A stretch of DNA of 64,000 nt from Castanea sativa (lineage: Eukaryota; Streptophyta; Magnoliopsida; Fagales; Fagaceae). The stretch's first letter is position 1. Each line of letters begins with the position of its first letter. Positions 25,711 through 36,362 of this stretch are shown piece by piece. The DNA is taken from positions 39,089,873-39,153,872 of the forward strand of contig NC_134019.1 of NCBI RefSeq assembly GCF_040712315.1. Reading direction: 5' to 3'. The notes beneath the pieces were generated by a model. The model had not been told where the DNA came from, searched no databases, and worked only from the letters and a program-made list of their open reading frames with translations. The position numbers and the translations under genes were made by a program.

Positions 25711-28700
25711 TGAAGAAGAAAATGGAAGCTTAGAGAAGAAAGATAAAAGAGAGAGCTTTACACAATGGAGAGGGACTTTGGAGTTTGAGTCCTTTTTACC
25801 TCTGGGTTGTTCTAGGTCTTTCCTAGATTTGTTTGGAGTTTGGAGTTTGGAGTCCAAATCCAAAGTTTCCAAACAATATTCAAACTTATCTGAGTGGTTG
25901 TGTTGTGTTTGCTTTTTTTTATTTATTTAGAAGGTGTGTTGTGTTTACTTTGTGGTGAGGTTTCTTTCACAATAGACTTTTAGAAAAATAAATAAATTTT
26001 TATAAAAAAAGGAAAAGAAATAAATAAATTTGGGTACCAAAAAGAAGATATATTTTGGCGTGTGGGATAATATATTAATTTATTTTGTTGTGTTTGGATT
26101 ATATTTTTTACTTATTAATTTATCATTGTGTTTGGAACTTTGGATTATATTTTTAGTTTTTACTAATTTTTTTTTTTTTGAGAAAGTAGTTTTTACTAAT
26201 TTGGATTGATAATTTTCATGTAGAAAAATGGGGGTTGGGTACCAACTAAATGCAGGATGAGATGAATGTTTCTCACCTTTGTCGACTGCTTCTCTCTTGT
26301 GGAGGGAATTTTTTGCAAAAGGAAAAAAAAAAAAAAAAAAACTTCCAATAGCTTCAAATTTAAAATGGAATGATATTTAATTTTTAAAAAAATGATAAGA
26401 TTAATTTGTTATATTTTGAAGCCTCATGTTTGATTTGTTACTTTTAAAATTATATTGTTTAATTTGTTACACCCCTAAACTATATGATTTTAAAATATAA
26501 TATAATTAGAAGAAAGGGTGAAATTTTAAATTTTGCAAAAAAAGAAAAAAAAAAGAAAAGAATTTTAAAAAACTATACTTTGTAAAAGTGTCGTAACTCA
26601 CTGGTTTTTCCTTTCTTATGAATTATAATTTTATTATTATGTAAGTTTTCTATCACATACCATATTTGACATATTCAATATTCCAGTAAGTCAACTACCT
26701 CCTCATAGTTCAATGTATTATGATTATAATAACCTAAGGGACAAGAATTTGAAAGTCATGCATTGTAATATCTTTTTTTGAGAAACTGCATTGTAATATC
26801 TTGAAGGAGAGAACAAGCAATGTTAGGTGCACACAAAATTTGATAATATTTTTTTAATAACAGTTGAGTTGCCAAATTTCTATTGGTTTTATTTAAATTC
26901 TAAACTCATAATTAATATTACTTTTTTACCTATCATTAATAATATGCCACATCAAGCAACTGTAAAATTTTCTGTCAATTTTTTTATTTTTATTTTTTAT
27001 TTTTATTTTTATTTTTTGTGTGTGTGTCTACTGTCTATACTTTATAGACTTTTCCAACAAGATATGCCTCTTATATCCAGGTTAATTTTATGTCATATTC
27101 AAGGTTACTATTTCTTGTTTTGTTGAATTAATCAATGTTACTATTGGTTTTGCCACGAAATTGTATTTTATGATATGATATTTGTTCGTACAAGACTAGA
27201 AGAGGCAAGAAAATATGGGTTTAAGGGTGGTTTAGATGACCTTTTCCATATTATATTAAGTAAATTGTTTCCAAATGTTCTCAGTCAAATCCTTGGAGTG
27301 AGCTGGTCCAAGACTTTAGAATAAAAATCTCTTGAATGGAAAGACCATCCCCCACGCTTGAAATGTCATACATTGGTGGGTTATTTCGGATGTTGATTTT
27401 TTTATCCTATATTATTAGATTCTTTGGACTTTTCTATTTTTTATTTTTCAATTGAGATTCTTTGGGGACTAGTGTGAGCGACTAGATTATTGAATTACAT
27501 TCTTCTAAAAAAAAGATTATTGAAATACGTGTATCTGCTCAACTTGTCAAAGAAAATTGAATACTACTATAATTTAATCCCAATTAAGCCTTATAGATAA
27601 CTTTTGGCCAAAATATCTTCATTTCTTTTACCAAGGCACGATGGGTAAGTTCGTATTCAAAATTTCAAATCCCTTTCAAGGAGTGACTCTTTTTAAAGTT
27701 AAGAAGGAAGACATAATTTTGATTAAAAAAAAGTTGGTAAAATATCATTTTCGTCCCTAAACTTTCACAATTAACATGTATCTATTTTTTTGAGTCATTG
27801 AGTCATGAAAATGGTGATCCGAAACTCATCCAAACAAATGCTTCACCGTGGGACCCACACAATTTGGATGAGGGAAACAGAAAACTGAGTGATATCACTC
27901 AAAACTCATCCCATTCAAACAAGTTCTTACTTTCTCGTTTTTCTATAAAATTTTCTTAAAATAGTTTACTAATGTATAACTTAAGGGTATACGTCACTAA
28001 ATCCCTATATATATATATATGGAACTCTTAGATTTGAACGCACGCTCCTCCATATATACATGGAAAATACAAAGGTGCCATTTAAATTATAGAGCTAGTA
28101 ATTAAACTGTATTTTGGAGTCTGTATTTTCCACTCATTGTAAACTGTAAATCACCACTAGCCGACCTAAGATGAAAGGATTTATTAGTCAAATGGGCAAT
28201 TTTTATAGTCAACAATGTTGTGCTAAAACTATAGCCGAAAGGCAATGTACACTAGCATTGGCCAGACGGTGCAAAGAATGCAAGTGGACTCCATTAGAAA
28301 GTGGTAGGGTAATGTGGTTGTACAAAATGAGAAAAATAGATTCTGTGCCTTTTCTACGAAGCTGCGGGGTTGAAGAAAGAGGACTAGGTCAGTAGAATTT
28401 ATCATGTAGGAGCCACAATCTTAATCTTTCTTTTTAGCCTTTTTTGTCTTTTGAAAGTTGAAAGTGAGTCTTAAGATCCCACGACCCAAGAGAAATGGCT
28501 AACAAAGGTACGGATGACAAAGGTTGCAGTATATACCATAATCACAGCCTCACGACAAGAAAGGGATATACCACACCACAGTCCATAGCCTTAAGACAAT
28601 GAAAGATGTTAACACTCACAGCCCATCTTCATCACTTTTGTTCAAATGTCACACTTCTCCGATGAATGAGGGAATCTCACAACCACTACTTGGGATTTGG

Positions 28701-29144
28701 AAGCTTCTTTGAGTGAGATCAAGGATATTAAGTGTTACAAAGGCAAAGAGTATTGTCGACAATGGACACTTATTATTGTTCTCAATGAAGATGTTTATGA
28801 TTCAAATCCTTTTAACCCCATTATTGTAATTATCAGGAAAAAAAAAATGCTACTATCTAATTCTTATAAATGGATTTGTTACCAATTATTGAAAAAAAAA
28901 AAGTAATTCGAAAATTTAAAGACAAAGTTTGGCTACAACAATGTTTGTAGCCAATGATTACAACTCGTAGTAAAAAAATTAACACGACTATATATTTTGA
29001 GAAACTAACCGTTGGATTGCATTTTTTTTACGTTTTTACCATGTATGTCAAATTTTGTGCCAATCATATATTATTTACTATTTGATCCATAAGCTTATTT
29101 TTATGCATAATTTTAGACTACAAATACTTTTTTCTTTGTGTGAA
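25711..29144. other. intergenic DNA including purF leader, no other gene seen
   Basis: About 25711-25930 is the likely promoter and leader of the minus-strand amidotransferase gene. The rest is AT-rich with poly-A/T runs (26321-26340, 26170-26180) and TATTTTTATTT repeats near 26985-27015. The 74-codon frame at 28171-28395 has no recognised similarity. Confidence 0.6.
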
Positions 29145-29149
29145 ACAAA

Positions 29150-30537
29150 TGTTAGGATTAGTGCCCTTAATGTTGTATGGATAAAGTTGTTTTATTATTA
29201 TCTAAAATAATAGTAACATGAATATTTGGACATTATCATATAGTCCATGAGATGCATAGTATGTGATTTATGTGAAAAGTCACAAAAGATATAAATCACA
29301 AGTTCTTTGTAAACTTAGAATTATAGTTCATAGTCGGTGATGAAAATGGGCATTTCATCTGCGAAGGCGATAACATATCAACTAAGATGATTTATCTTGA
29401 TCATGGAAGTGGAGACTTCTAGTTGGTATGTTGATATGTTTTAAGAGTTAAGACATATTGAATTGGACCGCTGTGAGATTTATTATTCTCCTAATGATTG
29501 TCAAATGAATAATAAATCTCACTATTTCTATTTACATGAACTCTTAATCCTGAGAGGATAATGGACCTGATCATGAAGTGTAGGTTGCTTTGATATATCA
29601 GGAGTAAGATCTAAAGTAATAGTCAAAATCTCAGTATGTTGGGCAGCCACATTTAGTGTTGATGAAACATATATTCTCAAGATGGAATTCACAGTCTCTT
29701 AACGGAGATACAAAATATTCCTTTGAGATAAGTTTAATGGATTTGGTTATTCAGAGTGTTAGGCCTAACCACTTTAGTAAAGAGTTACTAAAGTATATAT
29801 TTATGAAATTGGATTTCATAAATATATGATGAATAATATTAAAGGATTAAACTGGGTACTCAAGGACTAAGATGTAGTAATTTACAAAGTGACAGTTTAT
29901 ATTAATAACTTTGTATTATTATGAATATTTTATGAAGGGGTTGCATGTATAATAAAGTCTTAGGATATAATTTATAAATAAGGCCTAGAGTGCAACTATA
30001 TTTATATAGTGGTATTAAATATAGTTAATGGTAATTTTGGACTTGTCAAGAGTTGACAGAAAATCTCAAAGCCTATTGGAGCTAGTGTCTTATTGGTCCC
30101 TTTTTGGTCCCACTCCAAGCCACACACTAAAACCCAATTGGAAAGGCCCAATAAGGCTAGCCCAATCAGAAAGGCCCAATAAGGCTAGCCCAATCAGATA
30201 ATCAGTTAAAAGGAGAGAAACATACATAATTTTTGTATGAATATGAAATGATGTGTATGTAAGTGTTAGACACTCTTTCATTCTCCCTTGAACAAATTCA
30301 TAAAAACTGATTGAGAGACCACACTTATTGGGCGAAAAGTGGAATTGAAGTGAAGATTAAAAGTGTTCCCAAGTGCTTTTAATCCTTTATTTTGAATTTC
30401 ACCGCACCAAGGTACGCTATCTTATTCTTGAATTCTGAAATTTACATTATACGTGTTATCAATTGCGAATGAAGTAGATCTGTTAATTTTTCGCTGCGTA
30501 TGTTTTGTATGCGATACAAACATGTATTTTTCCATCA
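29150..30537. mobile_element. solo LTR, 1388 bp, TSD ACAAA (copia-like)
   Basis: The element begins TGTTAGGATTAGTGCCC, ends CCATCA, and has the exact 5-bp target duplication ACAAA at 29145-29149 and 30538-30542. The start resembles the TGTTGGGATTAGTGCCC-type LTRs of a plant Ty1/copia lineage, which is recollection, not a search result. A TATAAATAAGG at about 29971 could be the LTR TATA box. No gag-pol region flanks it, so it is a solo LTR. Tandem AAGGCCCAATAAGGCTAGCCCAATC units sit at about 30142-30198. Confidence 0.8.
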
Positions 30538-30542
30538 ACAAA

Positions 30543-33037
30543 GACTAAAAAAACTTGAAATTTAAATATTTGATTGATGACGTGACTACTGATCTTTGGT
30601 TTTCTTAAAATTTTGCAAACATGGACCATGGAAGATATAAGAAAAAAATGTAATCCAATAGTGAGTTTCTCAAAATTTATATTCAATAAAAAGATATTGA
30701 GTGAAGTTGTCGTCATTAGCTACAACAAAGTATGTAACTAAACTTTGTCCAAAATTTATCTAGTATGTTATTTTTTTTTTTTTTGGAGAAAAACACACAC
30801 ACACAAGGGAGAGAGAAAGATGTTCTAATACAAAAGCACACCACAATCTAGTACGTTGTTTAAGTGACATTAATAAGACAATAAGATTCATTGTCACTTC
30901 AATTTCTAAGTTCGTTAAGAAAATTTGACAATAATGGTAGCATTTTTTTCTGTTTATATTAATGTAATCTATAGTGCAAGTCAAGTTTTAGCCTCATATA
31001 AGGCAACTTGAGCATATAGAAAATTAGATCAATTATTGGAAAAGGTTATACGCCACTCAAGCTACTGGAAAAGGTTATATGCCACACCACTGACCACTCT
31101 TGAAAATCAATTAAGATGCTACATGTAGCATTATATAATGTTAAATATTAGCTATGTTATATTTCATGTTAAATATGTTTTAATATATGTGGAAGAGGGA
31201 AGCATAAAATAGGAACACAAGAATATAAGGGTTACGTGGTTTAGCTTTACCGCCTGCATTCACAGAGGAAACTTTTAAGAGTATATACAGTAGACTAAAC
31301 TCTAGACTAATAGACTTCTAGTATTAGTAGGAGACTTAGCTTGCATATAAACTAGAATTAGACTTGAGCTTATGTTAATGGGCAATATACACCACACCGC
31401 TGATCACTCTTGAAAATCAATTAAGATGCTGCATGTAGCATTAATTAAAAGTTAGAAACATTAATCCAAATTTGTAAGCGTCCTTTAGATCTCATTCATG
31501 AAAAGACTAAAAGATGCCACAGAGCAAAATCAAAATTTTGTTTGAAATGCAACGCAACTTTGTACAAAGTTGTATCAATGGTCACTGTAAAGAAGCATCA
31601 AGAGAAAAAAAGAAAAAACAGAAAAAAGGACAAATTAAACACCAGAAGGCAATATTTGAGAATGTCACTTATCAAAGAAATTCCAAAATTCCTATCTTAG
31701 AAAAAAATAAAAATAAAGAACATAAATATAAAAGATCTATCAAAAACTTTATAGGTCAAAATATATTCTTGATGCTCAAGCATTTACTTTTCTTCTTTAT
31801 TCCATTTAGAGCCCTTTGACACTTGGCAGTTGGCACCATAGACTATGTAATTGGAAGTTGTTTACTTCTAGCTAAATTTATTTGATCCCTTACAAGTTGC
31901 ATTTTCTTTTAAAAACTCATCATTGATGAAAGTAGCAAGGCAGGAGTCTAAAATATGACTTGAGGAGATCTCATCTTAGTAAATTAAGTGGCTAGTAATT
32001 GTTTGTTTATGCGTGTATGTATTTGTAAGGCTAAACTAGAAAGATATCTAAAAACATTTATTCTCATACCCTCCTCCCAAGCCCAACGCCCACCCTGTCC
32101 TGCATTTCTAATTTTCTAAACGTTTTGTCCACCTCTGATCCAATAGATAAAATCTCAGCAAGCGGCTTTTAGAATAGTGAGAAACTCTTCAAACAAACTA
32201 ATAGAACAGCCATTTTGTCAATCAACCAAAAAAAAAAAAACCATGTGGAAAAGTTAATTTTTACCTTAAGTGATTTGTTTTTATTAATTATAATATTACC
32301 TCAAAGGTCTCCCAAGTCCCGAGGGCCGAGACAGTACCTAAAAATCTCTTTTAATGGAAAAGAAAATTCCTAAAAATTTCCAAAAATGAAGAAAAGTTAA
32401 CCAAGAGTGACAGAGGCATCAATGAAAAAGAAAATTCCCATAAATTTTACATTTTCGTTGTATCATTATTCATTACTGTCAATATCATCACAATTTAGTG
32501 CCAATAATGATTAAACGTTGGTCTCTTTACCAAAAGGGGAATTAAAAAAAAAAAAAATGGAACATGCATAGCAACCACTCATAACCAATTTTATGTCTAA
32601 AAAATAGGTTCCATTCATATATGGCTCCAACTCCAATCACCCTTTTCAGAAATGAAGGAGTTGGACCACATCAAACCATTAATATTGAAGCCCATTTTGA
32701 GTATGGGCTATACTATTCCTATCCACCTTGACCCAATAGAAACTGAACTGTATGAAAGAATGAGACAGCATGTGTCAATGTCTTTAACAATTTGGATTAA
32801 TACGACATTATGAGCAAACATCATCAATACTTTCAAACTTCTTGAACTTTAGCTAGTGAAAAATCTTTTAATACAATTTTTCACAGAATAAAAGTTTTTT
32901 TTTTTGGTTAAAACACAGAATAAAAGTTCTGAGCTTACTATAAGTAGCAAATAGCTTTTACTTACAACATTCAAAAACACTATCAGCATATCCATATATG
33001 TTTCATGCAATACTATACTTAGTATTACTTACAGTCT
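30543..33037. other. intergenic DNA, no gene seen
   Basis: AT-rich and without recognisable coding sequence. A near-identical 51-bp direct repeat (31082-31132 and 31392-31442, containing CACTCTTGAAAATCAATTAA) encloses about 260 bp that include GGTTACGTGGTTTAGC. This may be a small insertion or an internal duplication. The lysine-rich 101-codon frame at 31514-31819 is treated as chance. Confidence 0.55.
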
Positions 33038-33125
33038 TACAGTGGTGGAACACCCTTTCCAAATAACGTTACTGTGCAAATTATTTCGTTAGTTGGCCGG
33101 TTTTGAAAGAATGTGGGAAACTAAC

Positions 33126-33352
33126 ATCTCGAGTTTTAGAAACTCGAGATTTAATTAAAACTCGAGTTTTTAAAACTCGAGTTGTCGTGTTTGTTCTTCG
33201 ATTACGTGGACAAAGTTTCCACCTGGAGGAATTTAGCCACGTAGAAATCGAGTTTATAAGACTCGAAATATGAATTAAAAATCGAGATTTTAAAACTCGA
33301 GTTATTGGGTTTGACGGAATTTAGCCACGTAGAAATCGAGTTTATAAGACTC
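33126..33352. repeat. left terminal array of AACTCGAGTT palindromes
   Basis: Repeated hairpin-forming units of the type CTCGAGTTTTaGAAACTCGAG and ATCGAGTTTATAAGACTCGA. A 45-bp segment (GGAATTTAGCCACGTAGAAATCG...) is duplicated at about 33228 and 33317. The array lies just inside the left terminal repeat and matches the array at 53546-53808 in inverted orientation. Confidence 0.85.
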
Positions 33353-33398
33353 GAAATCCACACAATTTTCCCCCACTTTACCTTTCAAACGCGTAACT

Positions 33399-33600
33399 GA
33401 AACACTCTCAATCTCTCAACTCTCAGTACTCTCAATCTCTCAACTCTCAACTCTCAGTCTCTCAACTCTCAGTACTCTCAATCTCTCAATCTCTCAACTC
33501 TCAGTCTCTCAACTCTCAGTACTCTCAATCTCTCAACTCTCAGTCTCTCAAACGCTCTCTCTCAATCTGTCACTTTCAAACGCTCTCTCTCCTCTTTCAG
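33399..33600 (+). repeat. CT-rich minisatellite, likely PMD 5' leader
   Basis: CTCTCAATCTCTCAA and CTCTCAGTA-type units are repeated many times. The tract is followed by a splice-donor-like GCCG/GTAAGC at 33661-33670, suggesting a 5' leader exon for the PMD gene whose intron would run to the acceptor TTTGCAG ending at 36345. The opposite end of the element has a comparable CT-rich leader on the minus strand (53320-53510). Confidence 0.6.
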
Positions 33601-33664
33601 AACCCTCTCTCTCTCGCTTCTCAGCTGCTGCTACACCGACTGCCGGTCCGCCGTAACACCGCCG

Positions 33665-36345
33665 GTAAGCCTCTCTCCCTTCTCTCCATTTCCTTTCATC
33701 TTTCTTTTCTTTGCTCCATCTTTTCTTTGATCTTTGGTACCAATTCTGGGTTGTGAAAATTTGTGGGGGGCAATTAATGTGGGTAATGGGTTTGTGAACA
33801 TCATAGGTGTGAGAAATTAGGTCTAGTTTTAAGAGGCCAATGCTGAGCTTGATACTTATTGATGAAGAGGTAAGATCCTCCTAATCTTTTTACCTTTTTC
33901 CTTTTTTGCTTCCCGTTCTATAAATTTCTTTGGGGTTGGTATCATTACTGGCCAAGGCTGTATCATGGTATCCACCTATCCATATGGTTGCATTACTACG
34001 ACATAGGTGCGAGGGTTGGATACTGAAATCAGAAAAGGTATTGATGGAGATTTAGTTATATGTATAAGCTGTGTCTTACAGGACTTTTAATAAGATTTTT
34101 TTTTTCTCTACTTATGGACTTCATATAAGCAAAAATATATTTTGGGATCAGGAGTCTTTTTTTTTTTTTTTTTTTTTGTTAAGTTACGAGGGTCTTGAAC
34201 CCTCCACCTAGCACTTACAAGGGAAGGAGGTGCCAATTGAGCTAGAGCTCATTGGCGGGATCATAGTAGTTAATGTGAAATAGAATTGAACATTTAAATT
34301 TTGTACTGGCATGTGAGTGGGTTAATTGATACATCCTTAAATCATGCCATAATAATGCTGTAGTTTATAGAAAATATATGGATAGCTTGCCATTTGCCTG
34401 GCAAGTTAGATTGACATGATAGTTAATGTTCAGAGCTTTTTTCATTCTAATTTATTTCACTGCCTTAATGTTTCAATGTCTATGATGCCCTTGTTTCCAT
34501 CTTTGGTTTTGATGACTATGACCATCCTCAATATGTAGATTATGCTTTTTTGGTTGGCATATGTACATTATGTGCTTTGACAATGCCGTTCTTAATATTA
34601 CTGAAAATAATAATGAAGATGAATTTTGGTTGCTTACTTGCTTATAGTCTTGAAATTTGTTAAACTTAAGATAATTTAATTTTTAAAGTGAAATAACCAG
34701 TATTGATTCAATTAGATGGTAAGGTGAAGATCTCTTGCATCTGGACCAATTCATTACTGTTTTGTTCTTCTCTATATTATGTTGCATCAGTTTCAAATTT
34801 TTTATTTTATAAATTAAAATCAAACTTGGAACTTAGAGATGCTTTGATATCCTAAATCACAAGTTCTATTCTCCTACTGTATAGAGATTTAATGGCATTG
34901 GTCATATGCCAAAAATAAATTCAGTAGATGCCAACCAAATACAAAATAGCAGCAATAAGATTTATGAAAAACATAATGAAATATACAATTACTACACAGC
35001 TAAACACCCTAAACCATGTAATATTATTTTTAATTCGACTACAATTGGGTTAGATCAGCTTCTAATTTACATCGATCACAATGTGAACATCCCTTTATTT
35101 AAAGCTATTAACATTTTTCCACTAATAATTTATTTCTTATTAATAACCCCGTCATAACCTTGTCATAAGGGACAGTCACAATTTAGTCTTCCTACCAATC
35201 TTGATCGGATTTATATTTGAATTAATAGGTGTGAGAAATTAGGTCTAGTTTTAAGAGGCCCCGCAATTTTTTTGAAGTCATTGTTTGTAGTTTTTGGTTG
35301 AAGATTCTATATCCTTAAAAGAAATACCTTAGTGAGATAAATTTTGGGTTTTTGAGTATCTTATTTTGCAGGGAAGTGTAGTAGCAATATTCATACTTGC
35401 TATGTAGGTCATTGGTTTGGGGACAGAACTAGTTCATTAGCTAATGAAAAAGTAAATGTAAAAAATTGGTTAGATTTGTCAGTTCAACTGCCAAATTTGT
35501 TCACATTTATGCAGTATGTGTTGGTTTAGACCAGTTTAGAATTAGATCCCAGTAAAGGCTACCATTTTTCAAACTCGATTGACATTAAATTGTTCTTTGA
35601 AACTTTAGTTTCAGCCATCAAATAATCATGGCTTAAAGATTCACTTGGACAAATCACTTTAATGTCAAGCTTTATTTGATATGAAGCAGTTTCACTACGC
35701 ACCATGTGGTCTCACTCCACATTACTACCCAAGTAGGTTGATATAAGTAGTAAGCAGATTTATTGCTTACCTAAAAAAAATTTCTTGTCGGTCCGGAAAT
35801 TTGTTTTGCCATGTCTATTAGTAGATAGATTCACTCATTAGCATCACTTTGACCTGTCCCGAGAATTTCTGGTTAGTGTTTTGTTTCTCTTTCCCTTTAG
35901 TAACTAGACCGAGTGATATACACTACATGTGCACCTTATGACCATCCGTCCTCCTACCGTCCCCATTTCCCTTAGTAAGTATGAGAAGCTTATTATGTAG
36001 AATTTGATGGTGGTACTGATTTGTTTGGAAAATGGGTCATGAACTGACAATATTTACATACCGTTAAAATACTATTTTACTTGGAATGCCTTTTATTAAA
36101 AATGTTTCGGGGGATAGAAAGTGGTTTTTGGTCGGCACTAGACAAGCTTCTCTCGCTTAAGATCAAAATTTTCCACCTAATTATCATTCTTTGGACACCC
36201 TCTTCAAATAACTTATTACCATTAGAATTCAATCACTTGAAGCATCTTAGTATCTTTTTAATTATTGTAGGAGGCATCAAATAATGTTACCTTAGAGTTA
36301 TTTATGAAGACTTAATTCTGTGGAATATTGTTGCACTCTTTGCAG
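33665..36345 (+). other. putative 2.7-kb leader intron of PMD gene
   Basis: This is the non-coding stretch between the leader donor and the acceptor before the first PMD coding exon. It contains a 36-bp exact direct repeat (ATAGGTGTGAGAAATTAGG..., 33803-33838 and 35225-35260) and a SINE. The 83-codon frame at 34906-35157 has no recognised similarity. Confidence 0.4.
34157..34258 (-). mobile_element. tRNA-derived SINE with A-tail
   Basis: Read on the minus strand: CCAATGAGCTCTAGCTCAATTGGC (A box TAGCTCAATTGG), then GGAGGGTTCAAGACCCTC (B box), then a poly-A tail (the T run at 34157-34177 on the plus strand). This is the layout of tRNA-derived plant SINEs. A related copy lies at 62608-62710. 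Confidence 0.65.
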
Positions 36346-36362
36346 TATGGAGCCCGGGATCG

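Noticed and set aside
23980..25872. Longer 630-residue start for the amidotransferase
   Set aside because: The extra 54 residues do not resemble a transit peptide, while MAATNLSSF at 25710 gives a typical plastid presequence and family length.
28171..28395. 74-codon frame with several cysteines (ARRCKECKW)
   Set aside because: No recognisable family, no splice or promoter context, and the flanks are repetitive AT-rich DNA.
34906..35157. 83-codon frame in the PMD leader intron
   Set aside because: Asn/Ile-rich translation of AT-rich DNA with no similarity I can name.
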